Positions 1-5,620 of a stretch of 9,425 bases of DNA are shown here, one piece after another. Each line of letters begins with the position of its first letter. The stretch's first letter is position 1. The DNA lies in the NCBI GenBank assembly GCA_964644375.1, contig CAZXWJ010000164.1:1-9425 (forward strand), written 5' to 3'. Origin of the DNA: CAYNYM01 sp964644375. Lineage in GTDB: Bacteria > Desulfobacterota > DSM-4660 > Desulfatiglandales > HGW-15. The notes below the pieces were generated by a model that saw nothing but the letters and a program-made list of their open reading frames with translations, had not been told where the DNA came from and did not search any database. Both the position numbers and the translations under genes were made by a program.

Positions 1-2
1 TC

Positions 3-101
3 GCATTGGGATATTCGGACGAGCAGGCCGTGAAAGAGGCCGAGCGTTGTCTGCAATGCGGTCTTATTTGCTACCGTCGCACGAAGGGGAGTTTGCATTA
101 G
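3..101 (+). CDS. C-terminal end of a probable Fe-S/FAD oxidoreductase (partial, cut by window start)
   Basis: An open plus-strand frame enters from the left edge and ends at TAG 99-101, giving 32 residues. The fragment reads ...EQAVKEAERCLQCGLICYRR.... The pattern 'EA.RCL.CG' is common near the ends of glutamate-synthase-small-subunit-like FAD/NAD(P)H oxidoreductases and of RnfB/HdrA-type Fe-S flavoproteins, where such cysteines bind a 4Fe-4S cluster. Only two Cys plus one more nearby are visible (C-x2-C-x3-C), so the exact family cannot be fixed. Its last 38 bases overlap the end of the convergent rseC-like gene. A link to electron transfer is plausible because rseC homologues belong with Rnf/Rsx systems, but that is inference from one neighbour. 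It could instead belong to another Cys-rich protein; the missing 5' part would decide. Confidence 0.5.
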   Translation, partial: ALGYSDEQAVKEAERCLQCGLICYRRTKGSLH

Positions 102-528
102 AAAAAACGCGTAACATGCGAGGGGTGTATTCTCTTCTGCCTTTGAGCTTGTGGTCAAACCACTTCAGCACCAGAAAGCTGAAAACCATAGCCCCCATGC
201 CCCCCAGGACGGAGGGCATTGCGGGGTCCCTGTGCGTTGCATTCGCCCATTCCCCTGCCGTAAACGCACCGGCTATCAGCAGTAGAATGGGCAAGAGATA
301 TACAATGAGAGAGAGTTTTAACAGGGAACGGGTGGGCACGCAAATTTCCACCTGATCCCCTTCCTTAGCACTGAGATCATTGCTCACCTCGACCAGCAGC
401 GTATTCTTGTCACTCAACATCTCACATGTATCTCGTGATTCGCAAGTCGCACAAGATGAGCTTTTTTGAACACGGATGACAGCCTTTTGTCCAATGATTT
501 GCTGGACGAGCCCTCGTTCTTTTTCCAC
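64..528 (-). CDS. rseC: RseC/MucC-family membrane protein (SoxR-reducing system RseC-like)
   Basis: This 154-residue protein has the RseC/MucC layout. An N-terminal cytoplasmic part of about 70 residues starts EKERGLV and carries a Cys cluster (C26-x2-C29-x5-C35, in SSSCATC...DTC). Two closely spaced membrane helices follow at about 72-92 and 104-124, then a short basic tail. In Enterobacteria, RseC acts with the Rsx (Rnf-like) membrane electron-transfer complex to reduce SoxR and is linked to sigma-E control; the role in this organism is unknown. I chose GTG at 528. A strong Shine-Dalgarno (AGGAAGGAG) lies 5 bases upstream of it, and the family normally starts just before the E-x-G-V-V-type strand. 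A TTG at 555 would give nine extra residues, but the ribosome site would then fall inside the coding sequence. The 3' end overlaps the neighbouring convergent gene by 38 bp. Confidence 0.85.
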   Translation of the reverse strand: MEKERGLVQQIIGQKAVIRVQKSSSCATCESRDTCEMLSDKNTLLVEVSNDLSAKEGDQVEICVPTRSLLKLSLIVYLLPILLLIAGAFTAGEWANATHRDPAMPSVLGGMGAMVFSFLVLKWFDHKLKGRREYTPRMLRVFSNANSPSCDGSK

Positions 529-533
529 AGTCA

Positions 534-543
534 CTCCTTCCTG
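534..543 (-). promoter_or_regulatory. Ribosome binding site that fixes the rseC start
   Basis: On the minus strand CAGGAAGGAG is followed by TGACT and then GTG (528-526). This near-consensus site with a 5-base spacer supports GTG 528 as the start, rather than GTG 534 (overlapping the site) or TTG 555 (upstream of it). Confidence 0.75.
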
Positions 544-654
544 TATGTCGAACAAAAAATATTATCACGAGTAGGTGCCAAGGCCCAAAGAAAAAGGTGT
601 GGAGCGCGGACCTCGGTTATGATATATTCGCACCTCTTCCCATGACCGGGAAGT

Positions 655-697
655 GCCTTTTTGGGAGAAAGCCCCCGTGTAAGAAGGGCAAAAAGGC
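655..697. repeat. Inverted repeat in the rseC / membrane-protein divergent gap
   Basis: GCCTTTTTG (655-663) and CAAAAAGGC (689-697) form a perfect 9-bp inverted repeat around 25 bases. Inside lies a second possible stem (GCCC 671-674 with GGGC 686-689). No T-tract of terminator type follows on either strand at the right distance. It lies 46 bases upstream of the next plus-strand gene, so it could be a leader hairpin or an operator. The rest of the gap (556-742) shows only weak promoter-like sequence such as TATGAT at 620-625. Confidence 0.4.
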
Positions 698-742
698 CTT
701 CGCCTTGAAGCGTTAGAATAGGCCGACCGACGAGTGACGACT

Positions 743-1579
743 ATGAATGCCAAAAACCACACTTCCTTCTCTACCCTGAAGGAAGTGAGAGACCAAGTCT
801 ACCTGCTCAGTTTGGGAAATGAATTCCTCTGTGAGACGCCCTGTCTGGCAAAAGTTGGAAATGCCATCGGCTCCCGAATCGATCTGATCCATGAAGAGAT
901 CGTCTCACTCAAGAAAAGATTTCCCGGCCGATTCACCAACGAAGTACATACTGACGATATCCTTGAGACCCTGCGAGATGCGTCCAGGCGCCTCCAGAGA
1001 CCGGACGAAGAAATCCAAGCAAAGTGCAAGGCCGGTGAACTGGGTCTTGAGCTGGAAGAGACGGTAAAATCCCTTACCCAGGCCATCAGAACCATCAAAA
1101 CCCAGGTGGAAGGAGAGATCCCGTCCTATTCGAGAATGGATTCCGCATTAAGTCTGTTTCGCCGGCTGAGATCGATCGGACTTCTCATGTCCTTTATGGC
1201 GAAATTGTTTGTCCTTTTTTTTGTTGCAATGATTCTTCTGTTTTCCTACCTGTTCTTCACCATGGAAAAGGTGGAGACTCTTGTGACGACGATCGCCCAG
1301 GATGGAGAAATCATCCGATCCCAACACAAGCGACTAGCGGAATTGGCCATTGAAAAGCAGACGCTAACGGACAAAATACAAAGGATGAGAAGGCATGATA
1401 TGGGTCGGCATGAAAAGATCGTTGTCTTGGATTTGACCGTCAAAGTCCAGGACCTGGAGAAGAAGATGGCCACTTTTCGGGAAGATATCTATACCCATGA
1501 GATTCGAATCCGGGACAGTCGCGAAAAAGTTGAAGAACTAAAAAACAAACCCTTTTTAAAGAGAGTGTTACGGCGGTAG
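743..1579 (+). CDS. Orphan single-pass membrane protein with long C-terminal coiled coil (unknown function)
   Basis: I do not recognise this 278-residue protein. The N-terminal 145 residues are mostly charged and helical with no signal peptide. One hydrophobic membrane segment lies at about 149-173 (rich in F, L, V, I and M), flanked by arginines on its N side (RRLRS). Residues 174-268 are strongly heptad-like and charged, as in a coiled coil, and end in a very basic tail (KRVLRR). This layout suggests a membrane-anchored scaffold or sensor-like stalk, but no catalytic motif is visible. ATG 743 was chosen because a GAG lies 8 bases upstream. A GTG at 734 would add three residues and cannot be excluded. 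The gene stands alone, divergent from rseC and convergent with the PP-loop gene. The coding frame is clean and the composition matches its neighbours, so I take it as real. Confidence 0.75.
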   Translation: MNAKNHTSFSTLKEVRDQVYLLSLGNEFLCETPCLAKVGNAIGSRIDLIHEEIVSLKKRFPGRFTNEVHTDDILETLRDASRRLQRPDEEIQAKCKAGELGLELEETVKSLTQAIRTIKTQVEGEIPSYSRMDSALSLFRRLRSIGLLMSFMAKLFVLFFVAMILLFSYLFFTMEKVETLVTTIAQDGEIIRSQHKRLAELAIEKQTLTDKIQRMRRHDMGRHEKIVVLDLTVKVQDLEKKMATFREDIYTHEIRIRDSREKVEELKNKPFLKRVLRR

Positions 1580-1644
1580 AAACACCGAACGCTTCAGCGC
1601 ATCCCTTTCTTGCAGGTGCCCCATGACTCGATGGCTCACCTCGG

Positions 1645-2616
1645 TTAGATCATATAGAGCCTGAATTCCTTCTTGTCTCGACCCTCGGCCTGAATCAGTT
1701 TTTTCCCTCCTTTACCAATCACCTGCACTGCCATCTCCTGATCGATTCCGGCGTCGCTGTATGATACTGTTATCGATGCGACCAATCTCTCTATTTCCGA
1801 CGAGATATCCCCGCTAACCAGGACGGTCGGGCCCGGAACCGTTGTCGTTTGCAGGAGTAAATCCTCATCTGTTGCAAGGGACTGAATGGCCTGGTTTTCT
1901 TTCTTGTTTCGACCGACGATCAACTTTGTCCGGGGGCTCAGTCGGAAATGACGCCCCGTTTTGAGAAGTTCTATCTCACGGGTATCACAGTCCGGGTGAT
2001 TGTCGAAAAGGTCGCGAAGACGACGGGCAAAGACGATGTTCGTCAAAAGACACCCACCTGCCGGAGCCGGATATTCCCTGATGCCCAGTTTTTCGGCAAG
2101 GGCCATTTGCGGCTTTCGGGATCTGCCTGACCAGCCCAAGAGACGGTCCCTGTCCACCCATCCCTTTTCTTCCGGGATGGTTACAGGAAGGCACTTTGCT
2201 GAAAGGGGCCGAAGAAGAAAGCCTGCAAAACCGCTGTCCTTGGCGACCACGGCCAGAGACCCCCGGGTTTGGGACATGGGTCTTTGACCCAGTACCTCTC
2301 CTGTAATGATAAATTTTGCCCCCTCTTTTTCAAGCAGTTCCCCCGCGCATCGGATCATCAGGCTATGGCAATCGATGCATGGATTCATGTTCCCCCCATG
2401 TCCATGACGTGGGGCCTTGACCACCTCAAGATGACGCTCGGTGATATCGATGACCTTCAGGGGCAGGTCGATGGCCGAAGCCGACTCCCTCGCCTTGCCT
2501 GAGGAAAAAAAGGGCGTTTCAAAAAAAAGGGCCAGGACCTCGATGCCCTGTGCCCTTATTATCTCAGCGGCCAAAATACTGTCCAGGCCGCCTGAAAAGA
2601 CGGATAAGGCTTTCAT
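1645..2616 (-). CDS. PP-loop tRNA thiolation-like protein (ThiI/MnmA type) with C-terminal NFACT-R-like domain
   Basis: The 323-residue protein opens with a PP-loop ATP-pyrophosphatase fold: SGGLDS at 8-13 binds ATP. C80-x2-C83 (NPCIDC) resembles the NPC segment of MnmA, GEVLGQRPMSQ lies at 106-116, and C189 sits in PAGGCLLT. This pattern fits enzymes that adenylate a tRNA uridine and transfer sulfur to it. From about residue 218 (GRHFRLSP, then VGRNKKEN and VPGP) the sequence resembles the NFACT-R RNA-binding domain, which is known fused to ThiI-like enzymes in some bacteria. The THUMP domain of true ThiI is absent, so the RNA-binding role probably falls to the C-terminus. The ATG abuts the TAG of the upstream dnaJ-like gene, with AGGA six bases before it inside that gene's last codons, so translation is probably coupled. 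The exact substrate (s4U, s2U or other) is not shown by the sequence. Confidence 0.8.
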   Translation of the reverse strand: MKALSVFSGGLDSILAAEIIRAQGIEVLALFFETPFFSSGKARESASAIDLPLKVIDITERHLEVVKAPRHGHGGNMNPCIDCHSLMIRCAGELLEKEGAKFIITGEVLGQRPMSQTRGSLAVVAKDSGFAGFLLRPLSAKCLPVTIPEEKGWVDRDRLLGWSGRSRKPQMALAEKLGIREYPAPAGGCLLTNIVFARRLRDLFDNHPDCDTREIELLKTGRHFRLSPRTKLIVGRNKKENQAIQSLATDEDLLLQTTTVPGPTVLVSGDISSEIERLVASITVSYSDAGIDQEMAVQVIGKGGKKLIQAEGRDKKEFRLYMI

Positions 2617-3561
2617 CTACAATCCTGCTTCCGCCATTTGTTTGATTAGCGTTTTTTGCTTTTTGTTGAGCTTCTTGGGAACGGCTATGGATATCTCCAT
2701 ATAGGCATCACCCCGGCCGGCACCGTTCATGCGGGGCATGCCGTAACCTTTCATTCTAAATCTGGTCTTGCCCGGTGTTCCCGGTGGTACTTTTAACCGA
2801 AGGGTTTTATCATCGATGGTGGTCACTTCTATTTCCGTGCCCGATAAGGCTTCGGAGAACTTGATTTCCCTTGTGATGATAAGGTCGTCCACTTCTCTTT
2901 TGAACTCCGGGTGTTCAAGGACCTTTATTTGAATATAGATGTCCCCGTTTGGTCCGCCATGCACCCCGGGCCGGCCCTTTCCTTTCAGCCTCAGTTTTTT
3001 TCCGGTGGAAATTCCGGCCGGTATCTTTACGGAAAGTTTTTCATGCAGGGCCCCGGGTTGATAGGAAATGTCTTTGTGGGTAGTCGTGGCGGCCTCTTCA
3101 AGGGTTATCGTCAACTCATAAAGCACGTCCTGGCCTTTTTCGGGTTGCGGCCTATCCTCAAAGCCTCCGAATCCGGAGCCGAAAGAGGGGCCGCCTCGAA
3201 AACGTGTTTGCCCGCCGGCGCCTCCAAAGATGTTGCTGAAGATATTCTGGCCACGACCTCCCCCGCCGAAACCGAATTCCTTGAAAATACTTCCGAAATC
3301 ATAATCATGGAAAATGTCTTCCTGCGAATAGCGTCTTTGAAAACCCTCGGCACCGAACATGTCATACTGCTTTTTCTTTTCAGAATCACTCAGGACCGCG
3401 TAGGCCTCGCTTATCTCTTTGAATTTAGACTCTGCACCCTTGTCGTCTTTGTTCCTGTCGGGATGGTATTTCAGGGCAAGTTTTCGATAGGCTTTTTTTA
3501 TTTCTTCCTTCGAGGCCGATCTGGTGGTTCCCAGAATTTTATAATAGTCCTTTCCAGACAT
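2617..3561 (-). CDS. DnaJ-family co-chaperone without zinc finger (CbpA-like)
   Basis: The 314-residue protein has a J domain (about 5-70) with the DnaK-stimulating HPD motif at 33-35. A Gly/Phe-rich linker (about 97-135) and two beta-rich C-terminal substrate-binding domains (about 142-220 and 224-296) follow. The four CxxCxGxG zinc-finger repeats of classical DnaJ are missing, which places it in the class B / CbpA group, and the length matches that group. It would deliver unfolded clients to a DnaK in the cytoplasm; no dnaK or grpE is in the window. It is the first conventional gene of a two-gene unit with the PP-loop gene. A short AGGGGA lies about 12 bases before the ATG, a rather long spacing, yet the start gives the canonical YYKILG opening of a J domain. 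A sigma-70-like promoter lies about 50 bases upstream. Confidence 0.93.
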   Translation of the reverse strand: MSGKDYYKILGTTRSASKEEIKKAYRKLALKYHPDRNKDDKGAESKFKEISEAYAVLSDSEKKKQYDMFGAEGFQRRYSQEDIFHDYDFGSIFKEFGFGGGGRGQNIFSNIFGGAGGQTRFRGGPSFGSGFGGFEDRPQPEKGQDVLYELTITLEEAATTTHKDISYQPGALHEKLSVKIPAGISTGKKLRLKGKGRPGVHGGPNGDIYIQIKVLEHPEFKREVDDLIITREIKFSEALSGTEIEVTTIDDKTLRLKVPPGTPGKTRFRMKGYGMPRMNGAGRGDAYMEISIAVPKKLNKKQKTLIKQMAEAGL

Positions 3562-3607
3562 AATTTGATCGCGTCCCCTTTTCGCATGTTTAAAGGAATA
3601 AAGCTAA

Positions 3608-3635
3608 ATATTAATCACCCTTACCAGGAAGTCAA
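3608..3635 (-). promoter_or_regulatory. Sigma-70-type promoter for the dnaJ-like/PP-loop pair
   Basis: On the minus strand TTGACT (3635-3630) and TAATAT (3613-3608) are separated by 16 bases. The -35 box matches TTGACA at five of six positions and the -10 box matches TATAAT at four of six. A start near 3600 would give a leader of about 40 bases before the ATG at 3561. I see no sigma-32-type sequence here. Confidence 0.5.
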
Positions 3636-3686
3636 GGTGTGAAATGACCCTAAATTCATCGCCTAATCCGTCTATCCCGTCAGAAA

Positions 3687-3788
3687 TTAAAATATTTGGA
3701 AGAATGTCTCATCGGGGTGCTCGACACAGCATGTAAAATGAAAATGTCGGCAGCATTTTCGGCATAGCACTTGACGCTTGCCACTCAT
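3687..3788 (-). CDS. Possible 33-residue Cys/His-rich microprotein
   Basis: ATG 3788 opens a 33-codon frame ending at TAA 3687. The peptide carries C9, C12, C13, C20 and C21 plus H15, H17 and H24 (CRKCCRHFHFTCC), spaced so that a single zinc or other metal site is easy to imagine. Upstream, GGAGG at 3805-3809 sits 5 bases before another ATG (3799). That ATG opens a four-codon ORF whose TGA overlaps this ATG as ATGA, the classic arrangement for translational coupling. The frame also stays open further upstream, to 3932, without a good ribosome site. I do not recognise a family, and the small size means chance is a real alternative. It precedes the dnaJ-like gene on the same strand by 125 bases. 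Confidence 0.35.
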   Translation of the reverse strand: MSGKRQVLCRKCCRHFHFTCCVEHPDETFFQIF

Positions 3789-3799
3789 CCTCGTATCAT
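3785..3799 (-). CDS. Four-codon leader ORF coupled to the Cys-rich microprotein
   Basis: ATG ATA CGA GGA TGA reads MIRG and is preceded by GGAGG (3805-3809) at a 5-base spacing, the best ribosome site in this gap. Its stop overlaps the next start as ATGA. It may exist only to load ribosomes for the following peptide, or it may be chance. Confidence 0.25.
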   Translation of the reverse strand: MIRG

Positions 3800-3814
3800 T
3801 GAGACCTCCAATTA

Positions 3815-3829
3815 GGTCAAAGACTGACC
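3815..3829. promoter_or_regulatory. Operator-like inverted repeat GGTCA-N5-TGACC
   Basis: A perfect 5-bp inverted repeat with a 5-base spacer lies just upstream of the ribosome site of the leader ORF (3785-3799). A second, looser inverted repeat, CAGGGTG (3831-3837) with CACCCTG (3858-3864), follows. The first has the shape of a dimeric regulator site or a short leader hairpin. No regulator can be named. Confidence 0.3.
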
Positions 3830-3888
3830 CCAGGGTGTAAAAATCGGACGAGCGGAGCACCCTGTTCCGTTTTGTCCGCAGGTATATG

Positions 3889-3915
3889 CAGGCTTTTTTT
3901 AGCATGAAAAGCCTG
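3889..3915. repeat. Hairpin (9-bp stem, 9-base loop)
   Basis: CAGGCTTTT (3889-3897) and AAAAGCCTG (3907-3915) pair perfectly. The flanks do not give a clear terminator on either strand. It is the first of three hairpins within about 100 bases upstream of the histidine kinase gene. Confidence 0.45.
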
Positions 3916-3921
3916 GTCCTC

Positions 3922-3943
3922 TCCCAGCCCAATAGGGCTGGGA
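3922..3943. repeat. Strong GC-rich hairpin (9-bp stem, 4-base loop)
   Basis: TCCCAGCCC (3922-3930), loop AATA, GGGCTGGGA (3935-3943) form a perfect stem. No U-tract follows on either strand, so it is not a standard intrinsic terminator. A smaller stem (ACCGG 3973-3977 with CCGGT 3982-3986) comes next. Together they may be a leader structure of the kinase gene or a remnant of a dispersed palindromic repeat. Confidence 0.55.
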
Positions 3944-4069
3944 CCTACGATGCACCGGGATTCATTACTCGTACCGGAAAGCCGGTCCTTTACCTGAGCT
4001 TTACAACAAGAACCTCTCCGGGACTTTAAAGACAGACCAATACACCTTTGAACTCATGTCGGGGGTCAC

Positions 4070-5620
4070 ATGGGTTTCAGCCTTGCCGAGTTTAACCACC
4101 GTAATCACAAAAAAATTCTCCATCTATGGGCTGAAAGACTCCACAGTGAAGTGGGGGCGCAGTATGCCCGGAGATCTCTTCGGGAGCTCTTGGGTACGGT
4201 TTCCGGGGCATTCGAGGCCAATCATCATGTCTTGGTCCATGGAGATTATCAATATATCGATCGGTTCATCGGCAAGATCACTCGAATGCGTCTCGAGGCC
4301 GGGTTCCTGCTCTCAGATGTTCAGAAGGCCTTTGAGCTGTACCGGAGCATTGTCATTCCCATGCTGGCCGAGGAAACGACCACCGGGGAATTTTGTGAAA
4401 ATGTTGCCAAGATCAATCAATGTCTGGCCTATACGATTCACCGGTTCAGCGACCATTTTCAGGATATGCATGAGAAAAAAATCCTCGAACACAACCGTCG
4501 CCTGGAGGATGAGGTCAGGGCCCGGACAGCCCAGTTGAGGGAATCGGAGCTGAAATATAAGACCCTGGTGGAGGAAATCAACGACGGGTATTTCGTGATT
4601 CAGGATGAGGTCATCGTATTCGCCAACCAGGCCTATTGCCAGATGCATGGGTATCCCTTCAATGAAGTCCTCAGCAGGAAATACTATGAATTCATAGATC
4701 CGAAAAACCGCAGAAAGGTTGCCAAGATCTATCAAAGAAGCCTCCTTGAGCAACCTGCACCCAGTACCTTTGAATACCTCCGGCTGAATAAGGATGGTCG
4801 CAGTATTCCCACGGAAATTACGGCAAAGGTCACCCGTTATGAAAACAAGGTCTCCAACATCGGGATTTGCCGGGATATCAGCAATCGCGTCGAAATGGAA
4901 CAACGGGTTAGAGAGGCTGAGAAAATGGCCTATATCGGGCAGATCACTACTTCCCTCTCCCACGAGATCCGCAATCCCCTTTCCGCTGTAAAATTGAACC
5001 TCCAGATTATCAAGAGAAATGCTCAACTCCGGGGAAACGATCAACGGCGTATCGATATCTCGACAAGAGAGGTCATTCGCCTGGAACGCATTCTCACGGA
5101 ACTCCTTGATTTCGCCAAACCCCTTCAGCTTGAAATCGATTGCTGTCGCGTCAACACGATTCTGAGTTCCTGCCTGGAACTCCTCGATATGAAATTGACG
5201 GAACAGGGCCTCGTAAAGAGGACTTCCTATGCGCCTGGTCTCCCTGAAATTCAAGGGGACAGTGAAAAGCTGGGGCAAGCCGTCATCAATCTCCTCCTTA
5301 ACGCCATAGAGGCCTCCCCCGGAGGCGGACAGATTTTTGTCAAAAGCCTTTACAGACCCAATGGAAGGATCCGCCCGCGGATCGATATTTTCATCGAGGA
5401 CGAGGGGCACGGTGTTCCGGAAGAGAGTCGGGGTGACATATTCAAGCCTTTTTTTACAACCAAAAGTAAAGGGACCGGCTTGGGGTTGAGTAATGTCAAA
5501 AGAATCCTCGAAGCCCACGGCGGAGGGGTCGAAGTTGAAAACCTGCGCCCGTGCGGCGCCTCGTTCCACGTTTTCCTGCCCATAGGAGGAGCGCATGGCC
5601 AATATCCTTATCGTCGATGA
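4070..5620 (+). CDS. Soluble sensor histidine kinase, RsbRD-PAS-HisKA-HATPase
   Basis: This 516-residue kinase is the likely partner of the next gene. Residues 1-130 are all-helical and resemble the RsbRD-type N-terminal domain of some kinases. A coiled linker (about 132-160) leads to a PAS domain (about 160-278). The HisKA H-box SHEIRNPL carries the phosphorylated His298. The ATPase domain shows the N box (NLLLNAIEA, N411), G1 (DEGHGVP from 444), F box (FKPFFTTK from 458) and G2 (KGTGLGLS from 467), so all catalytic motifs are intact. No membrane segment is present, so it should sense a cytoplasmic signal, perhaps through PAS or RsbRD. The ATG at 4070 follows a GGGGG with 5-base spacing. The 3' end overlaps the regulator start by 26 bp, consistent with co-expression. 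Confidence 0.93.
   Translation: MGFSLAEFNHRNHKKILHLWAERLHSEVGAQYARRSLRELLGTVSGAFEANHHVLVHGDYQYIDRFIGKITRMRLEAGFLLSDVQKAFELYRSIVIPMLAEETTTGEFCENVAKINQCLAYTIHRFSDHFQDMHEKKILEHNRRLEDEVRARTAQLRESELKYKTLVEEINDGYFVIQDEVIVFANQAYCQMHGYPFNEVLSRKYYEFIDPKNRRKVAKIYQRSLLEQPAPSTFEYLRLNKDGRSIPTEITAKVTRYENKVSNIGICRDISNRVEMEQRVREAEKMAYIGQITTSLSHEIRNPLSAVKLNLQIIKRNAQLRGNDQRRIDISTREVIRLERILTELLDFAKPLQLEIDCCRVNTILSSCLELLDMKLTEQGLVKRTSYAPGLPEIQGDSEKLGQAVINLLLNAIEASPGGGQIFVKSLYRPNGRIRPRIDIFIEDEGHGVPEESRGDIFKPFFTTKSKGTGLGLSNVKRILEAHGGGVEVENLRPCGASFHVFLPIGGAHGQYPYRR

Larger units (their letters stand above)
3800..4069. other. Gene-poor stretch upstream of the kinase gene
   Basis: Together with 3562-3799 this makes about 508 bp between the dnaJ-like and kinase genes without a conventional gene. 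It contains the operator-like repeat, the hairpins and the upstream part of the possible microprotein unit described separately. For the kinase gene only weak -35/-10 candidates are visible (TTTACA near 4000 and TTTAAA near 4026, spaced too far apart), so I do not assign a promoter. No sigma-54 type -24/-12 pair was found here. Confidence 0.5.

Noticed and set aside
564..580. TGGCAC on the minus strand upstream of rseC as a sigma-54 -24 element
   Set aside because: The position of the -12 element reads TG instead of the invariant GC, so the pair is incomplete.
1580..1644. AGGTG/CACCT pairing in the convergent gap as a bidirectional terminator
   Set aside because: The arms are only five bases with a long unpaired interior and no T-tract on either side.
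2911..3642. Plus-strand open frame (243 codons) opposite the dnaJ-like gene
   Set aside because: The J-domain protein on the other strand is unmistakable; this frame has no family features.
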